From BJGV01 sp964196335 (lineage in GTDB: Bacteria > Pseudomonadota > Gammaproteobacteria > Burkholderiales > Nitrosomonadaceae): a DNA stretch of 64,000 bases. The stretch is taken from NCBI GenBank assembly GCA_965238155.1, contig OZ250175.1:1922001-1986000 (forward strand), given 5' to 3'. Shown here piece by piece: positions 18,301 through 28,451 of this stretch; position 1 is the first letter of the stretch; the number at the start of each line of letters is the position of its first letter. The notes below the pieces were generated by a model that did no database searches, was not told the origin of the DNA, and worked only from the letters and a program-made list of their open reading frames with translations. Made by a program: the position numbers and the translations under genes.

Positions 18301-19339
18301 TTAAAAGAACTGTTTTATTTCTTTATAAAATAATTGTATATATCTGTTCCGGAATAATAAATAATGGTTTATCCACCGATCATGTGTGGCCCATGCCAAC
18401 TCATTAATATCAGCATTAGTATAAAACTCAACTTTTTTCACTTGTTTAGTTAGGAACTGATCCTCCAATAACATATAAAGTAATAAGCGGCCCGGAGCAA
18501 AGGAAGACTGACTTTCATCATGTGTGGTTTTAAGTAGAATCAGAATCTGTGAAGAAGCAATACATAACTCCATTGCCACCAAAGTATCGTCAAAATAGAG
18601 TTCATAAATACATGCTTTTCCAAGTTTTGCGAAATTCTTCAATACGCCGGTATAGAATTGCCCCCTGCACATTATCCGCATGTACTGCAGTTCCGCTAGC
18701 TCCTTTCCACCCCATAGTCTCTATGTTACCAAAGCGAGAAACAGCCGCCTGTATCTCTTCCGACTCTGTTACCCGCTCAATACGAATGGCAAGTCCAGCT
18801 TCTTTAACTTTCTTAAAACGTCGTTTTATATTGTATCAGAATCCTTTTGATCGTGATGCAAGGTACTCCTCAAAATTACCATCAAGGCTCACACTAATAG
18901 TATGTGCATGAGGAACAGGCTTCCAGAGCAAATCCTGCAGTGCATCTTGTAATGGGCTATACATAGGATCCTGGCAAGGAAGGTCCAAACCTAGCGAAAA
19001 TCCATGCAAGGAATATAAAAGAATTTTCAAATTCTCAGGATAACGTAGCAATATAGGAGCAATTTGCACTTGATCTGGTAAAAATAACGACCACTTTGCC
19101 AAGTGGTAAGGACTTACAATCACTAAACCGTCAATGTCAGCTCCTCCACGATGAACACATAATCGTTCTTTTCCGGTAGCAAAGCAGGCCAACAGTGGCT
19201 CAATAAAGTTGCTATCAAAATAAGGGTTTGAAGCATACAATTCAGCATTAAGCCTGTCCCAGGCTTCTTTATATATGCCAAGACCTCCCTCCAGTGTTTG
19301 AATTGTCCAACCCCTATTCTTGGGTTCTATATTATTCAT
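18301..19339 (-). pseudogene. FemAB/BcsL-like GNAT acyltransferase, broken by a stop and a frameshift
   Basis: Three pieces on one strand rebuild a ~345-residue protein of the CelD/BcsL (FemAB-like double-GNAT) acyltransferase group. Piece 1 (18836-19339) ends LASRSKGF at a TGA. The same frame then continues YNIKRRFKKVKEAGLAIRIE, the conserved basic helix of the family, so TGA most likely replaces an Arg CGA. It runs to GTAVHADNVQG, where a G5 run at 18661-18665 shifts the frame, and piece 3 continues QFYTGVLKNFAKLGKACIYEL to the C-terminus (HDRWINHYLLFRNRYIQLFYK). Two independent lesions argue for true decay. Related genes work in exopolysaccharide or lipid modification. Confidence 0.85.
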
Positions 19340-19605
19340 CTGATACTGCTCTGATTCTCAATTCTCTGAAATGATAAGATTGATGGTTGATCAAAAATTG
19401 CTTCCCCAGTAACGATAAATAAGTTACTGCTTCCGATTGTTTTGTAATCATGAAGCTACTTTAATAAGGATTTCGAATGATGAAAACAGGATCTGTTATA
19501 CGTAAAGAAAGTATCTATCTGTAATCTACGGCTCTTAAAAAAATAATTATAGGGTTACCTTAGTATTGAGTACTCCAATGCCTGTGAATATCTGAAACGG
19601 GGTAT

Positions 19606-19857
19606 TTATTCCTGATCCCATTCGAATCCTTTTTCTTTCATACAAGCCAACATATTCTTTCTCCTGATAAGTATCCAAGCCGGACCTAGCTCACTTCCTT
19701 TCAAATCTTCAACTGCTCTTTCAGTTGCCTCTATCTGGCATTGTTTTTTTTCAATGTTGTAGTCAACATTCTCACCATTTAGCGTATATTTTCCATTGTA
19801 AGGCGTTGATGCGCATCCACATAATGTCATCAAAATTAATAAACTTGTTTGTCTCAT
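19606..19857 (-). CDS. Small lipoprotein
   Basis: An 83-residue protein with a lipoprotein signal peptide ending LCGCAS. The mature part contains ENVDYNIEKKQCQIEATERA and a second Cys in MLACMKEKGF, a layout common among small outer-membrane lipoproteins of unknown function. It precedes a small membrane protein on the same strand but 60 bases separate them. Confidence 0.65.
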   Translation of the reverse strand: MRQTSLLILMTLCGCASTPYNGKYTLNGENVDYNIEKKQCQIEATERAVEDLKGSELGPAWILIRRKNMLACMKEKGFEWDQE

Positions 19858-19919
19858 CTTTTTATATTTTTATAATACCCTTTTTAGTCATCCATAAAAA
19901 CGTCTTGCTATCAGGTCTT

Positions 19920-20159
19920 TCAACTCAGTTGTCTTCTATCCTCATTCCCTGGAATACCCATAAATCTACGCACAATCCAGCCAATTATCGATGTAATCAC
20001 CAGAATAAAGAGGAGTCCGCCAAACGCCACACCAGCAAAAAAAATGGGATTGCCTTGCATATTGCTATTTAGCGCTGTAATAATCCAACCAATAATCCAA
20101 ATTGCAGCTACTAATCTTGAAATACGCCTGGCAGCTTCAAAAATATTGACTTTCATCAT
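19920..20159 (-). CDS. Small two-helix membrane protein
   Basis: A 79-residue protein with hydrophobic helices at about 16-31 and 39-63, and a basic amphipathic start (VNIFEAARRISRLV). MMKVN has two possible Met starts. No known family. It may be co-transcribed with the lipoprotein gene downstream (same strand). Confidence 0.6.
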   Translation of the reverse strand: MMKVNIFEAARRISRLVAAIWIIGWIITALNSNMQGNPIFFAGVAFGGLLFILVITSIIGWIVRRFMGIPGNEDRRQLS

Positions 20160-20341
20160 GTAATTTTATATTTATTAATAGATACACACCCGCACATTCC
20201 TTAGGAATATCCGTTCAACATCCTACATTTATACATTTTTTTACTCGGCAAAACCAATAACAGGCAAAGTATCGTTATCTGGCCTAATAATCTACATTAG
20301 ATTTAAAATTTAATCCGTAAAATATTACGTACAGACTTCTA

Positions 20342-20810
20342 CTATCTTTTTTTTGGTTTAATTGTAAAGACTGCGCAAGGTGCATGCCTGATAACAAGCT
20401 CAGCAACACTTCCTATGGTAAATCGTTTCCATCCACTATAACCATGTGTTCCAAGTACAATTAAATCGGCATTAATTTCCTCTGCGACCCGAACGATTTC
20501 ATGACCAGGGTCTCTCTCAGTAAAGATGGTTTCAACTTCCATGTCAAAGGATTTTGCCAATTCAGTGAGAGCATCTTTTCCCCGTTGCCGGGCCTCCTCA
20601 AAACCTTCAACAAAACCGGAAAATCCTCCCGGACCTGCAGGTGCCAAGTAATAATTTGAAGGAACATTCCATGCACTCGTATCAAATACGTGAAGTGCTT
20701 TTAGTTCTGCTTTATAAGTTTGTGCTAGCAGTAGTGCATGGTAACCATGCATCTTTAGATGTATCTGAAAAATCAGTAGCTAAAATAATCTTTTTGATGG
20801 ATGCCTGCAT
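20342..20810 (-). pseudogene. UspA-family universal stress protein, frameshifted
   Basis: The open part (20342-20752, 136 residues) lacks the Usp N-terminus, but the missing segment lies immediately upstream in another frame from an ATG at 20810: MQASIKKIILATDFSDTSKDA. Removing one T near 20754-20757 joins it to GYHALLLAQTYKAELKALHVFD. The rest has the ATP-binding GTHGYSGWKRFTIGSVAELVI segment and ends VFTIKPKKR, normal for the family. So a complete 150-residue protein is broken by one extra base. A second, more eroded Usp relative lies at 62815. Role if functional: stress adaptation, cytoplasmic. Confidence 0.85.
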
Positions 20811-20892
20811 AATGCTATCCTTAATATTAGAAACTGATAAATAGTATGCTGCCATAAAGAAGATGTAAGCTCATACAATACTCAATGTCTTA

Positions 20893-21156
20893 TTAATCAG
20901 CAATATTCTGATGCCTATCCATCGTTGCCTCAGCTTCCAACCAATCCTGATCTTCTTCTCCACTCTTAAACCCGCGTTTTTCAGCACTATAATAAGCTAC
21001 AATAGCTATTCTTTCCCTACGAACTTCTGCTTTATCATTATTATGTAGGTTTCTGGATGTAGTTCTTCTGACTTTTCTAACTGTATTGCTGACAATAACG
21101 TCAACTGGGACAGTAGATTTATTTTTACTCGATATATTAGATTTTCGTGACATCAT
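20893..21156 (-). CDS. DUF2934-domain protein
   Basis: An 87-residue protein with a basic N-terminus and a C-terminal DUF2934 motif: RERIAIVAYYSAEKRGFKSG followed by EDQDWLEAEA. An AGGAG site precedes two consecutive Met codons; the second (21153) has better spacing. The family is common next to stress genes in proteobacteria and has no known biochemical function. Here it lies between the broken usp gene and CBS copy 2. Confidence 0.8.
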   Translation of the reverse strand: MMSRKSNISSKNKSTVPVDVIVSNTVRKVRRTTSRNLHNNDKAEVRRERIAIVAYYSAEKRGFKSGEEDQDWLEAEATMDRHQNIAD

Positions 21157-21394
21157 AGTCTCCTATTATGTTATCAATACATAGATGTAGATAATATATA
21201 GCCCAAACTTCTATTTTTATCTATTAAGTAACTATTTATACACATGGCGTACAAATGCAATAAAACAATAGCTAGCTTAAATTTTTCTATACCCCGCAAA
21301 AAATATTAATGATCAGCGATACTTTGCCGTTATATATTCATTGATTTATGAACAGATATTGTAAAATTCAAGATGAACATCACGAGGATATGCC

Positions 21395-21769
21395 ATGAAT
21401 ACCGTAAGAGAGCTGCTGCAAGATAAGATTCATGAGGTCGCAAGTATTGCGCCGGATAAGTCTGCTCATGACGCCATGCAGTTGATGGCGGACAAAAAAA
21501 TAGGTGCACTTCTGGTAGAAGAAAATGGAAAGATGGTTGGCATCATCTCTGAAAGAGACTATCCGGGAAAAGCAAAAGCTCTGCACAAACCCTTGCAGGA
21601 TGTTCTTGTAAAAGAAATTATGAGCAGCCATGTGGTACATGTAAGCCCTGATGATACCATCGAGCATTGTATGGAACTGGTTACCAATAATCATGTGCGA
21701 CATCTACCGGTTCTGAAAAATGATCAGATACTTGGTATTATTTCGATTGGAGACTTATCAAAAACATAA
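21395..21769 (+). CDS. CBS-domain protein, copy 2
   Basis: This encodes exactly the same 124-residue two-CBS protein as the gene at 9981-10355 on the other strand. A GAGG ribosome site lies 7 bases upstream of the ATG. A probable terminator follows at 21831. One of the pair is presumably a recent copy or is kept identical by gene conversion. Confidence 0.88.
   Translation: MNTVRELLQDKIHEVASIAPDKSAHDAMQLMADKKIGALLVEENGKMVGIISERDYPGKAKALHKPLQDVLVKEIMSSHVVHVSPDDTIEHCMELVTNNHVRHLPVLKNDQILGIISIGDLSKT
21395..21769 (+). repeat. Inverted 375-bp repeat, right arm (CBS gene)
   Basis: Partner of 9981-10355; the single difference is A here against G there in the reverse-complemented gacttRtcaaaaa segment. 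No transposase, target duplication or shared flanks were found. Confidence 0.93.
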
Positions 21770-21830
21770 AGTCTGTCCGATAACATTTAAAATAATCAAT
21801 AACAACCACCTTGAATCAAAAGAAGGGTCC

Positions 21831-21859
21831 ATGCGTTTAGAATGACGCATGCATTTTTT
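21831..21859 (+). terminator. Probable terminator after CBS copy 2
   Basis: ATGCGT, an 8-base loop, ACGCAT, then GC and a run of seven T. It lies 61 bases after the stop codon; the stem is only 6 bp. Confidence 0.55.
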
Positions 21860-21870
21860 TATTTTAGAAG

Positions 21871-22524
21871 CTATTTTTGTGACAAATAGTATGGCTTAAC
21901 TAAATGCGGATAGTCTTCAAGAATTTTATTAATAATAGATTTGGATTGAATATCATTTCCCAGCAGATTAATTACCTGGTTTAGTTCCTTTGCCGCACTT
22001 TTAACGCCCCATCCCATCAAAAATCTTGAAAACTTAATTATCTCTTCATTTGTTCCAAAGTATTTTTCTAAAAATTCCATTTCAAGTTTATCTGCTATTA
22101 CTTTTCGTTTAGTAAATTCTTTTTTTTCCAGCAGATATACTTTATATGTTTGTGCTAATGGCCTTGAGATCTTCGATAGGTTATTAATAATACCCTCTAA
22201 ATCAGGAAAATATTTAACTGCCGTACTCCAGTTATAATCCAGGGAAGTACCAAGGTCATCTTCATCTACAGTATTACTAAAATCTTCCTCAGGCTCATTA
22301 TATTCATTTGATGATAAATTTTTGTCGTATTGTTTTCTTTTAATCTGATCAGACAAAACTGTAAAAGCCTTGTTGATTTCAGACATACGTATTGTTGCCT
22401 CTTCCGGAGAGTCTGCCCACTTATCCGGATGATACCTCTGAGCTAATGCACGATACGCCGCCTTAATGACAATATCTTCAGCATCCTGAATAACACCCAA
22501 TATCCTGTAATGATCTTTTAGCAT
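21871..22524 (-). CDS. J-domain (DnaJ-like) protein
   Basis: A 217-residue protein with an N-terminal J domain (residues ~1-68: HYRILGV, YRALAQRYHPDKWA with the HPD signature, FTVLSDQIKRKQYD). An acidic linker and a helical C-terminal region of unknown type follow. It should stimulate DnaK ATPase activity; the absence of the G/F and Zn-finger regions makes it a specialised co-chaperone rather than DnaJ itself. Cytoplasmic. Its client is unknown. Confidence 0.88.
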   Translation of the reverse strand: MLKDHYRILGVIQDAEDIVIKAAYRALAQRYHPDKWADSPEEATIRMSEINKAFTVLSDQIKRKQYDKNLSSNEYNEPEEDFSNTVDEDDLGTSLDYNWSTAVKYFPDLEGIINNLSKISRPLAQTYKVYLLEKKEFTKRKVIADKLEMEFLEKYFGTNEEIIKFSRFLMGWGVKSAAKELNQVINLLGNDIQSKSIINKILEDYPHLVKPYYLSQK

Positions 22525-22637
22525 TACAATCTCATAATAGGATTCTGATTATCTATAAACCCACCCTATATTATTATTTATCATAACTTTGCATCCTTGT
22601 TCTTTGTATTTCATACTGTTCTACAGGTCTATTAGCA

Positions 22638-22835
22638 CTATTCAAATTCAGCATCATTTCCTTCATTAATGTCATAGTCTAACCCTCCCTCAATTTCATC
22701 ATCATTATCAGGCTCACCTTCCTCTACAACAGGATTGACATCCATAAGGCCATTTTCTTCTTCAGGATCAATGTTGCCGCTACCGCATGACTGAAGCATA
22801 AATAAAACCAGAATAATCGGGATAAATACTTTCAA
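22638..22835 (-). CDS. Small acidic lipoprotein
   Basis: The chosen start is the TTG at 22835 because GGAGG lies seven bases upstream; the ATG at 22856 would overlap that site. The protein (65 residues) has a lipoprotein signal (VFIPIILVLFMLQSCGSG) and an extremely acidic mature part rich in Glu and Asp (DPEEENG, EPDNDDEIEGG). The function is unknown. It lies just downstream of ppc on the same strand. Confidence 0.6.
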   Translation of the reverse strand: MKVFIPIILVLFMLQSCGSGNIDPEEENGLMDVNPVVEEGEPDNDDEIEGGLDYDINEGNDAEFE

Positions 22836-22930
22836 TTTTTTACCTCCCTTCCACAATCTGTTTAATTAATAATATATGCCGCTGATCTGATCGGAAACCA
22901 ATCTAAATAGTCTCCAGTGAAGCTAACTAT

Positions 22931-25711
22931 CTAACCACTATTCCTTAACCAACCAGCTACACCATTGATAGTTAGATGAATTGCAAGCTTTATTGCATTG
23001 TCAGTATCACCTGCACGATAACGACGAAGTAATTCCACTTGTAAATGATTTAATGGATCTATATAGGGAGTACGATTACGAATACTACGTGCAAGGGTAG
23101 GATTATTATCTGTAAGTAGTTCATTACGATTTGTAATGGCAAACAACCATTTTATACTACGGTCACACTCTTCCTGAATACGAGTAAATATTTCTTCACG
23201 TAATTTACTATCTGTTACTAACTCAGCATAACGTGATGCAATGCCCATATCTGTTTTTGCCAGCACCATATCCATATTGGATAATAACGTTTGCATAAAT
23301 GGCCATGTTTGGTACATTTCCTGTAGTAATTCCAGCCCATTTTCACTCTGACCTTTGAGCAGAACAAACTCTTCAACAGCAGAGCCAAAACCGTACCAGC
23401 CCGGGATTGTTGCACGATTAACACTCCAACTGAACACCCATGGAATTGCACGTAAATCTTCAATAAGATTAGACTGCTTGCGTGATGATGGACGACTGCC
23501 TATAAATAACTCTGTAATTTCTCTGATTGGCGTAGATTCCTGAAAGTAACGCACAAAGCCGGGAGTTTCATACACCAGATTACGATAAGCAGCGAATGCA
23601 CTTTGTGATAATGATTCGATAGCCAGAAAATATCTTTCTGTATGTGTACCTGATGTATCACGGTTTAATAGCGAAGCTTCAACGGTAGCTGCCACCAGTA
23701 TTTCAAGATTACGCCGCCCTATTTCAGGATCAGCATATTTGCTGCTTATAACTTCCCCCTGCTCTGTAACACGTATTTGACCATTAACAGAACCCGGTGG
23801 CTGGGCTAATATTGCCTGGTAACTCGGTCCTCCTCCGCGCCCGACTGTGCCTCCGCGTCCATGAAACAAGCGCAATTTAATCTTGTGTTTAGAAAAAATC
23901 TTTGTCAGTTCCGTTTCGGCCTTGTAAAGCTCCCAATTAGCAGTTAAGAATCCACCGTCCTTGTTACTATCAGAATACCCCAGCATTATCTCCTGTACAT
24001 TACCACGTGAATCAAGCAATTTACGATAATATGGAAGTGAGAACAATTCATCCATAATGGCACTACAATTTCGTAAATCTTCAATCGTTTCAAACAACGG
24101 AATAATATTAAGATATAAATAAGGAGTCTCTCCGGTTTTCAATAACCCAACTTCCTTTAACAACAATGCCGTTTCCAGAATATCAGAGGCATCATCAGTT
24201 TTAGAGATAATATAATTTGGTAAAGCATCATGGCCAAATCGATGATGAATTTCAGCTATCATTTGTAATATACGAAGCTCACTCTGGCTGGTTTCGGAAT
24301 ATTCAAGAAAAGGTGAAAGTAGCGGGCGTGTATTGCTGATTTCAACAAGTAAATATTGGGTACGTTCGGGCCCGGTCATCTCGGAATAGCAAATTCTTGT
24401 GCTGTGCTTTAACAATTCTGCTACCACTTGTTCATGCACATTACTATGTTGACGTATATCTAACGATGTCAGATGAAAACCAAATACTTCAGCTGCTCGT
24501 CGCAAATGACGTAGTGGCCCGCTAGTCAAACATTCAGATTTATGCCGCTTGAGTGAGTTAATAATAATATCCAGATCGTGAATAAATTCCGTACATCTTG
24601 TATATGGCTCAGCGGAATCGACCGGACGACGATGTGTAACTGTGTGGCCAAGCTGTTGACTGGTAGCAACAAGACGTGCATAGATGCCAATCAATGCACG
24701 CCGGTAAGGCTCATCTGTACGACTAGCGGCGCGATCAGGTGATAAGGCAACCAACTCTTCCAACTCATCACTCACTTCCACTAAACGATTGGTCAGACTC
24801 AGTGTACGGCCAATTTGGTGCGTTTCTCCCATATAATAATCCAGTGCTAGTGCTGACTGACGTTCAACTGCACTCAACATCGTCTGATCACTTACGAATG
24901 GATTACCGTCACGGTCTCCTCCTATCCAACTACCAATACGTAGAAATGGCGGAATGTGCGGAGCATCCTTACCCATACTCTGTTCAAGTAAATCTTCTAT
25001 TTCCGCGTAGAGATGTGGCACTTCGGTAAGAAAAGTATACTGATAATAGGCCAGACCATTTTTTATTTCATCGTCTACTGTTAAGCGCTCTGAACGCAAC
25101 ATACGAGTCTGCCAAAGTGTCAAGATAGCGCGACGTAATTCCTCTTCATTATTTCTTAATTCATCGGGGGTAAGTTGCAAACGGTCCCTTGCATTTAGCA
25201 AACGGGCAATAGTTAACTGACAATCTAATATGCTTTTTCGTTGCACCTCTGTAGGGTGCGCAGTTAATACCGGAGACATTACAGTTTCTTTAAAAAATTC
25301 AGTTACTGTAGTGCCGCTTGCTCCATCTGCAAATACTCTTTCCAGTGCCAGCGCAATACTACCCTCCTGATGTGGTGACCCTGCGAAAAGATGCGCCCGG
25401 CGGCGGCGATTATGATGCATATCTTCAGCAATATTGGAAAGCTGGGACAAATAACTAAATGCCCTTACCACCAGGACAGTGTCCCTATTGTCCAGTTTAT
25501 TAAATAACATATCGAGCTCATGACGTGCCTCCGGGTTCTGTTCCCGATGGAAGCGAACAGCAGTCTGACGAATATTTTCAATCAGATCAAAAGTAGCCAC
25601 GCCCTCTTGCTCACGTAAGGTATCGCCCAACATGCGACCCAACATGCGGATGTCTTCACGTAACGGAGAGTCTTTATCATCAATATTATTTATAGAAAGC
25701 TGGGAACTCAT
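22931..25711 (-). CDS. ppc: Phosphoenolpyruvate carboxylase
   Basis: A 926-residue enzyme that adds bicarbonate to PEP to give oxaloacetate, refilling the TCA cycle. Catalytic motifs are present: VLTAHPTEVQRKS (His ~150), IGSWIGGDRDGNPFV, the LMLGYSDSNKDGG region, the glycine-rich FHGRGGTVGRGGGPSYQAI loop, and the C-terminal GVAGWLRNSG end that binds inhibitor in bacterial enzymes. AAGGA lies 9 bases upstream of the ATG. The gene is intact over 2.8 kb, which matters because many smaller neighbours are frameshifted. Confidence 0.98.
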   Translation of the reverse strand: MSSQLSINNIDDKDSPLREDIRMLGRMLGDTLREQEGVATFDLIENIRQTAVRFHREQNPEARHELDMLFNKLDNRDTVLVVRAFSYLSQLSNIAEDMHHNRRRRAHLFAGSPHQEGSIALALERVFADGASGTTVTEFFKETVMSPVLTAHPTEVQRKSILDCQLTIARLLNARDRLQLTPDELRNNEEELRRAILTLWQTRMLRSERLTVDDEIKNGLAYYQYTFLTEVPHLYAEIEDLLEQSMGKDAPHIPPFLRIGSWIGGDRDGNPFVSDQTMLSAVERQSALALDYYMGETHQIGRTLSLTNRLVEVSDELEELVALSPDRAASRTDEPYRRALIGIYARLVATSQQLGHTVTHRRPVDSAEPYTRCTEFIHDLDIIINSLKRHKSECLTSGPLRHLRRAAEVFGFHLTSLDIRQHSNVHEQVVAELLKHSTRICYSEMTGPERTQYLLVEISNTRPLLSPFLEYSETSQSELRILQMIAEIHHRFGHDALPNYIISKTDDASDILETALLLKEVGLLKTGETPYLYLNIIPLFETIEDLRNCSAIMDELFSLPYYRKLLDSRGNVQEIMLGYSDSNKDGGFLTANWELYKAETELTKIFSKHKIKLRLFHGRGGTVGRGGGPSYQAILAQPPGSVNGQIRVTEQGEVISSKYADPEIGRRNLEILVAATVEASLLNRDTSGTHTERYFLAIESLSQSAFAAYRNLVYETPGFVRYFQESTPIREITELFIGSRPSSRKQSNLIEDLRAIPWVFSWSVNRATIPGWYGFGSAVEEFVLLKGQSENGLELLQEMYQTWPFMQTLLSNMDMVLAKTDMGIASRYAELVTDSKLREEIFTRIQEECDRSIKWLFAITNRNELLTDNNPTLARSIRNRTPYIDPLNHLQVELLRRYRAGDTDNAIKLAIHLTINGVAGWLRNSG

Positions 25712-25928
25712 TATCTAATATCCTTCATAAGTACTAATACAAACTATATATACCTTTCAGCCCAGCCTAATTTTAACATTACTAAAAAAACAGGAGCTAA
25801 GCTAATTAGCAGCTGCTCCAGACAGATTAAACTCATCTATATAAGCTACCCTTTTACAGAGAAGAAATTTGTAATGGCCAAAGTCTCAGCCTTGTTAATA
25901 CTCTCCGGAAGAAAAATGAGATAACACT

Positions 25929-28451
25929 TTATTTATCAGAACCTGAGTTAGGAGTCAGGTTCGGTGACAAAAAGACTCCTTTGTCCGGATCAGAAATTTC
26001 GTTCTTATTCACACTCACTAAGTGCAGATCACGCTGTGGAAAGGGAACACCAATACCTGCTTTCTTGAGTGCCTCCTGGACAGCAACAGCTAACTCACTA
26101 CGAATTGAATAACCGCCATCAAAATCGACCCAAGCCCAGAGCCTGAATTCAAGAGCACTGTCACCAAAATTAATGAAAAAGGCACGGGGTGGAGGTTTAG
26201 TAATCACCTTTGGGTTGGACTCTGCCACTTTGATGAGAAGGTCAAGCACATGTTGGGCCGGCGTCCCATACTCTACACCGATATCTAATTCAAGCCGACG
26301 AAGTTTGTCCGATAAAGTCCAGTTCACAACTTTATCAGAAACCAGCATTCCGTTCGGAACAATAACCTCTGATCCGTCAAATTTTCGGATTACACTTGCA
26401 CGTATTCCGATTCGTTTCATTTCTCCCCAGATTTCGGGTAATTCTATAATGTCACCTACTCCGATTGGCCGCTCAAAAAGAAGAATCAAACCCGACACAA
26501 AATTATTTACTACATTCTGAAGACCAAATCCGATACCAACGCCAAGGCCGCCGGCTATGATACTTAGCTTTGTAAGCTCAATTCCTGCAGCTGCCAGAGC
26601 GATAAAAAATCCGATAAATATCAATGAATATCGTACTAGACCGGCAATAGCCTGTGGAACACCTCTGCCTGTACGCACTCTCGTAAATACATCTTCACGA
26701 AGAACAAAATTAACAAAACGCGCGAGTAGAAAGGAGAACCAGGTAATAAGAACAAATGCCATGATATCTCCCAATGAAACGGAGAGGGTACCGACCGATG
26801 TAGTGGCACTAAATACCCTGGCAATGCTGTCCAACATGAGATCAAGCAGACCGAGCGGTCGGAGCACAAGTACTGCCCACAGGACGATAGCAAGTATTTT
26901 TAGCCCCCGTTCAATCCGCTGACGAATGAGTTGTCGGTTTCTTGAAACCATACGCAGGAGACTAAATGGCCGGAAAAGCAGGGCAAAAGTTACCAGGCTT
27001 TGAAATACCAGGAGCAGGACATAAACTCCGATACTTGCATAACCACCTCCCAGAATGCCCGTACGAAGTACTCTGGCTAAATCACCCCATCCGATCAGAT
27101 CAGAAAATATTGCAACTGCCAGAACAACGGCAGCTAATCGCATTGCAGAATTCAGAAACGGGAGAAACGGAGCTAACGGCGCAGTCGGAGAAGTCTCAGT
27201 TTGACGTTGTGATCGCAGAAACCAGAACAGGAAGCCGAGTGCTCCAATCATTTCCATCAGGAAGACAATGTGTTCGAGTGTAGGTGAAGAGCCCAATAGG
27301 TCGAGTGCTACCCGATCAAATATGGCAATAATCATGAGACCCCATACTAAAGGGGAAATAGCAGGTATCAGAAAACGCCTGATAATTGAAATAATAGCTA
27401 CACCACAGAGTACGACAATAATGAAACTCACATTGTTGGTTCCCAGCCATTGTAAAGGGGTAGTAAAACTTGCAGTAATCAGTAAGGCCATCGCCAATGG
27501 CACTTCAAAAACTTCCCTGGCATTCTGTAAATCGTAGTTGCTCTCAGCCTGTGTTGTCCGGACACGGGAACGGAGCCAGCACAAGATAAAAGCCAAAGTT
27601 ACAAATAGTAACAACTGGAAGCTAAGTAAAGTTGCCTGTTCGCTGGTGTCCTTTTGTAGCCTATGAAAGAATTGCTTCGGCTCAAGCGCAATCCACTCTT
27701 TATGAAAAGACTCACGTATCAGCGGGCTCCACAGTGGTGGGCGATTAGCCCCGAAAATACTTTTAATTCTTGCACCATTTGCTTTTTGTAGTTTATTAAA
27801 ACCAGCTTCAAGAGAGCTGCTGGGTATAACCAGTTTGTCACGTACAGCCAGTATCTGGTTGCGATGTTCTACAATCTTTGAACGCGCCTTATCGATATCA
27901 CTGCGTACTGCAGCTATTCGTTTCACAGTAGTCTCAGCTACACTATCCTGCCGGTTAACTTCAGCTGATGTTTCTGCCCAGACTGCTACGATCTTGTCTA
28001 TTTGCTGAAGAGCTGATTGTATTCCGGTAAGCTGGCCATCAAGTTCCTTAATCCATGGCTGTATATGTTCTTTAAGAATTCTGCTGTTTTTACTTTCCAG
28101 TTCTTGAAAAGTCCAGATATTAGGTTGACCGGTAAGTGCTTCTCGGATCTCTGACAGTAGTGACCCGACCTCTGGAAGAGCAAGGTCAAGCTTCAGGTCG
28201 ATGCGCTTAAGCATCTGACGGGACTTCTCAGTTGGCAGAAGAGTACTAAGCTCGACACCAGTCTTTGCCGCACGATCCGGTACTGCTTCCAATGGGATTG
28301 CCTGTACTTTAGATTCTGAATCTTCAGGAACTTTGATTTCTGATTTATCAGATAAAGATTCCTGAGCTGAAACAGGAACCCAGACAAAGGTGGTAATCAG
28401 GCAGGTTAAGCATACAAAGCGTATAAATCTTACTGACAGTGCCATAAACAT
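25929..28451 (-). CDS. Large MscS-family mechanosensitive channel
   Basis: An 840-residue inner-membrane protein with a signal peptide (cleavage near VSAQ), a ~250-residue periplasmic coiled-coil region, about ten membrane helices, and a C-terminal MscS module. The pore helix reads LSIIAGGLGVGIGFGLQNVV and the beta domain includes ERPIGVGDIIE, with GSEVIVPNGMLVSDKVVNWT following. The layout resembles MscK or MscM-type proteins, which release solutes on hypo-osmotic shock. An AAGG site fits the third-codon Met (28445) better than the first. Monocistronic. Confidence 0.93.
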   Translation of the reverse strand: MFMALSVRFIRFVCLTCLITTFVWVPVSAQESLSDKSEIKVPEDSESKVQAIPLEAVPDRAAKTGVELSTLLPTEKSRQMLKRIDLKLDLALPEVGSLLSEIREALTGQPNIWTFQELESKNSRILKEHIQPWIKELDGQLTGIQSALQQIDKIVAVWAETSAEVNRQDSVAETTVKRIAAVRSDIDKARSKIVEHRNQILAVRDKLVIPSSSLEAGFNKLQKANGARIKSIFGANRPPLWSPLIRESFHKEWIALEPKQFFHRLQKDTSEQATLLSFQLLLFVTLAFILCWLRSRVRTTQAESNYDLQNAREVFEVPLAMALLITASFTTPLQWLGTNNVSFIIVVLCGVAIISIIRRFLIPAISPLVWGLMIIAIFDRVALDLLGSSPTLEHIVFLMEMIGALGFLFWFLRSQRQTETSPTAPLAPFLPFLNSAMRLAAVVLAVAIFSDLIGWGDLARVLRTGILGGGYASIGVYVLLLVFQSLVTFALLFRPFSLLRMVSRNRQLIRQRIERGLKILAIVLWAVLVLRPLGLLDLMLDSIARVFSATTSVGTLSVSLGDIMAFVLITWFSFLLARFVNFVLREDVFTRVRTGRGVPQAIAGLVRYSLIFIGFFIALAAAGIELTKLSIIAGGLGVGIGFGLQNVVNNFVSGLILLFERPIGVGDIIELPEIWGEMKRIGIRASVIRKFDGSEVIVPNGMLVSDKVVNWTLSDKLRRLELDIGVEYGTPAQHVLDLLIKVAESNPKVITKPPPRAFFINFGDSALEFRLWAWVDFDGGYSIRSELAVAVQEALKKAGIGVPFPQRDLHLVSVNKNEISDPDKGVFLSPNLTPNSGSDK

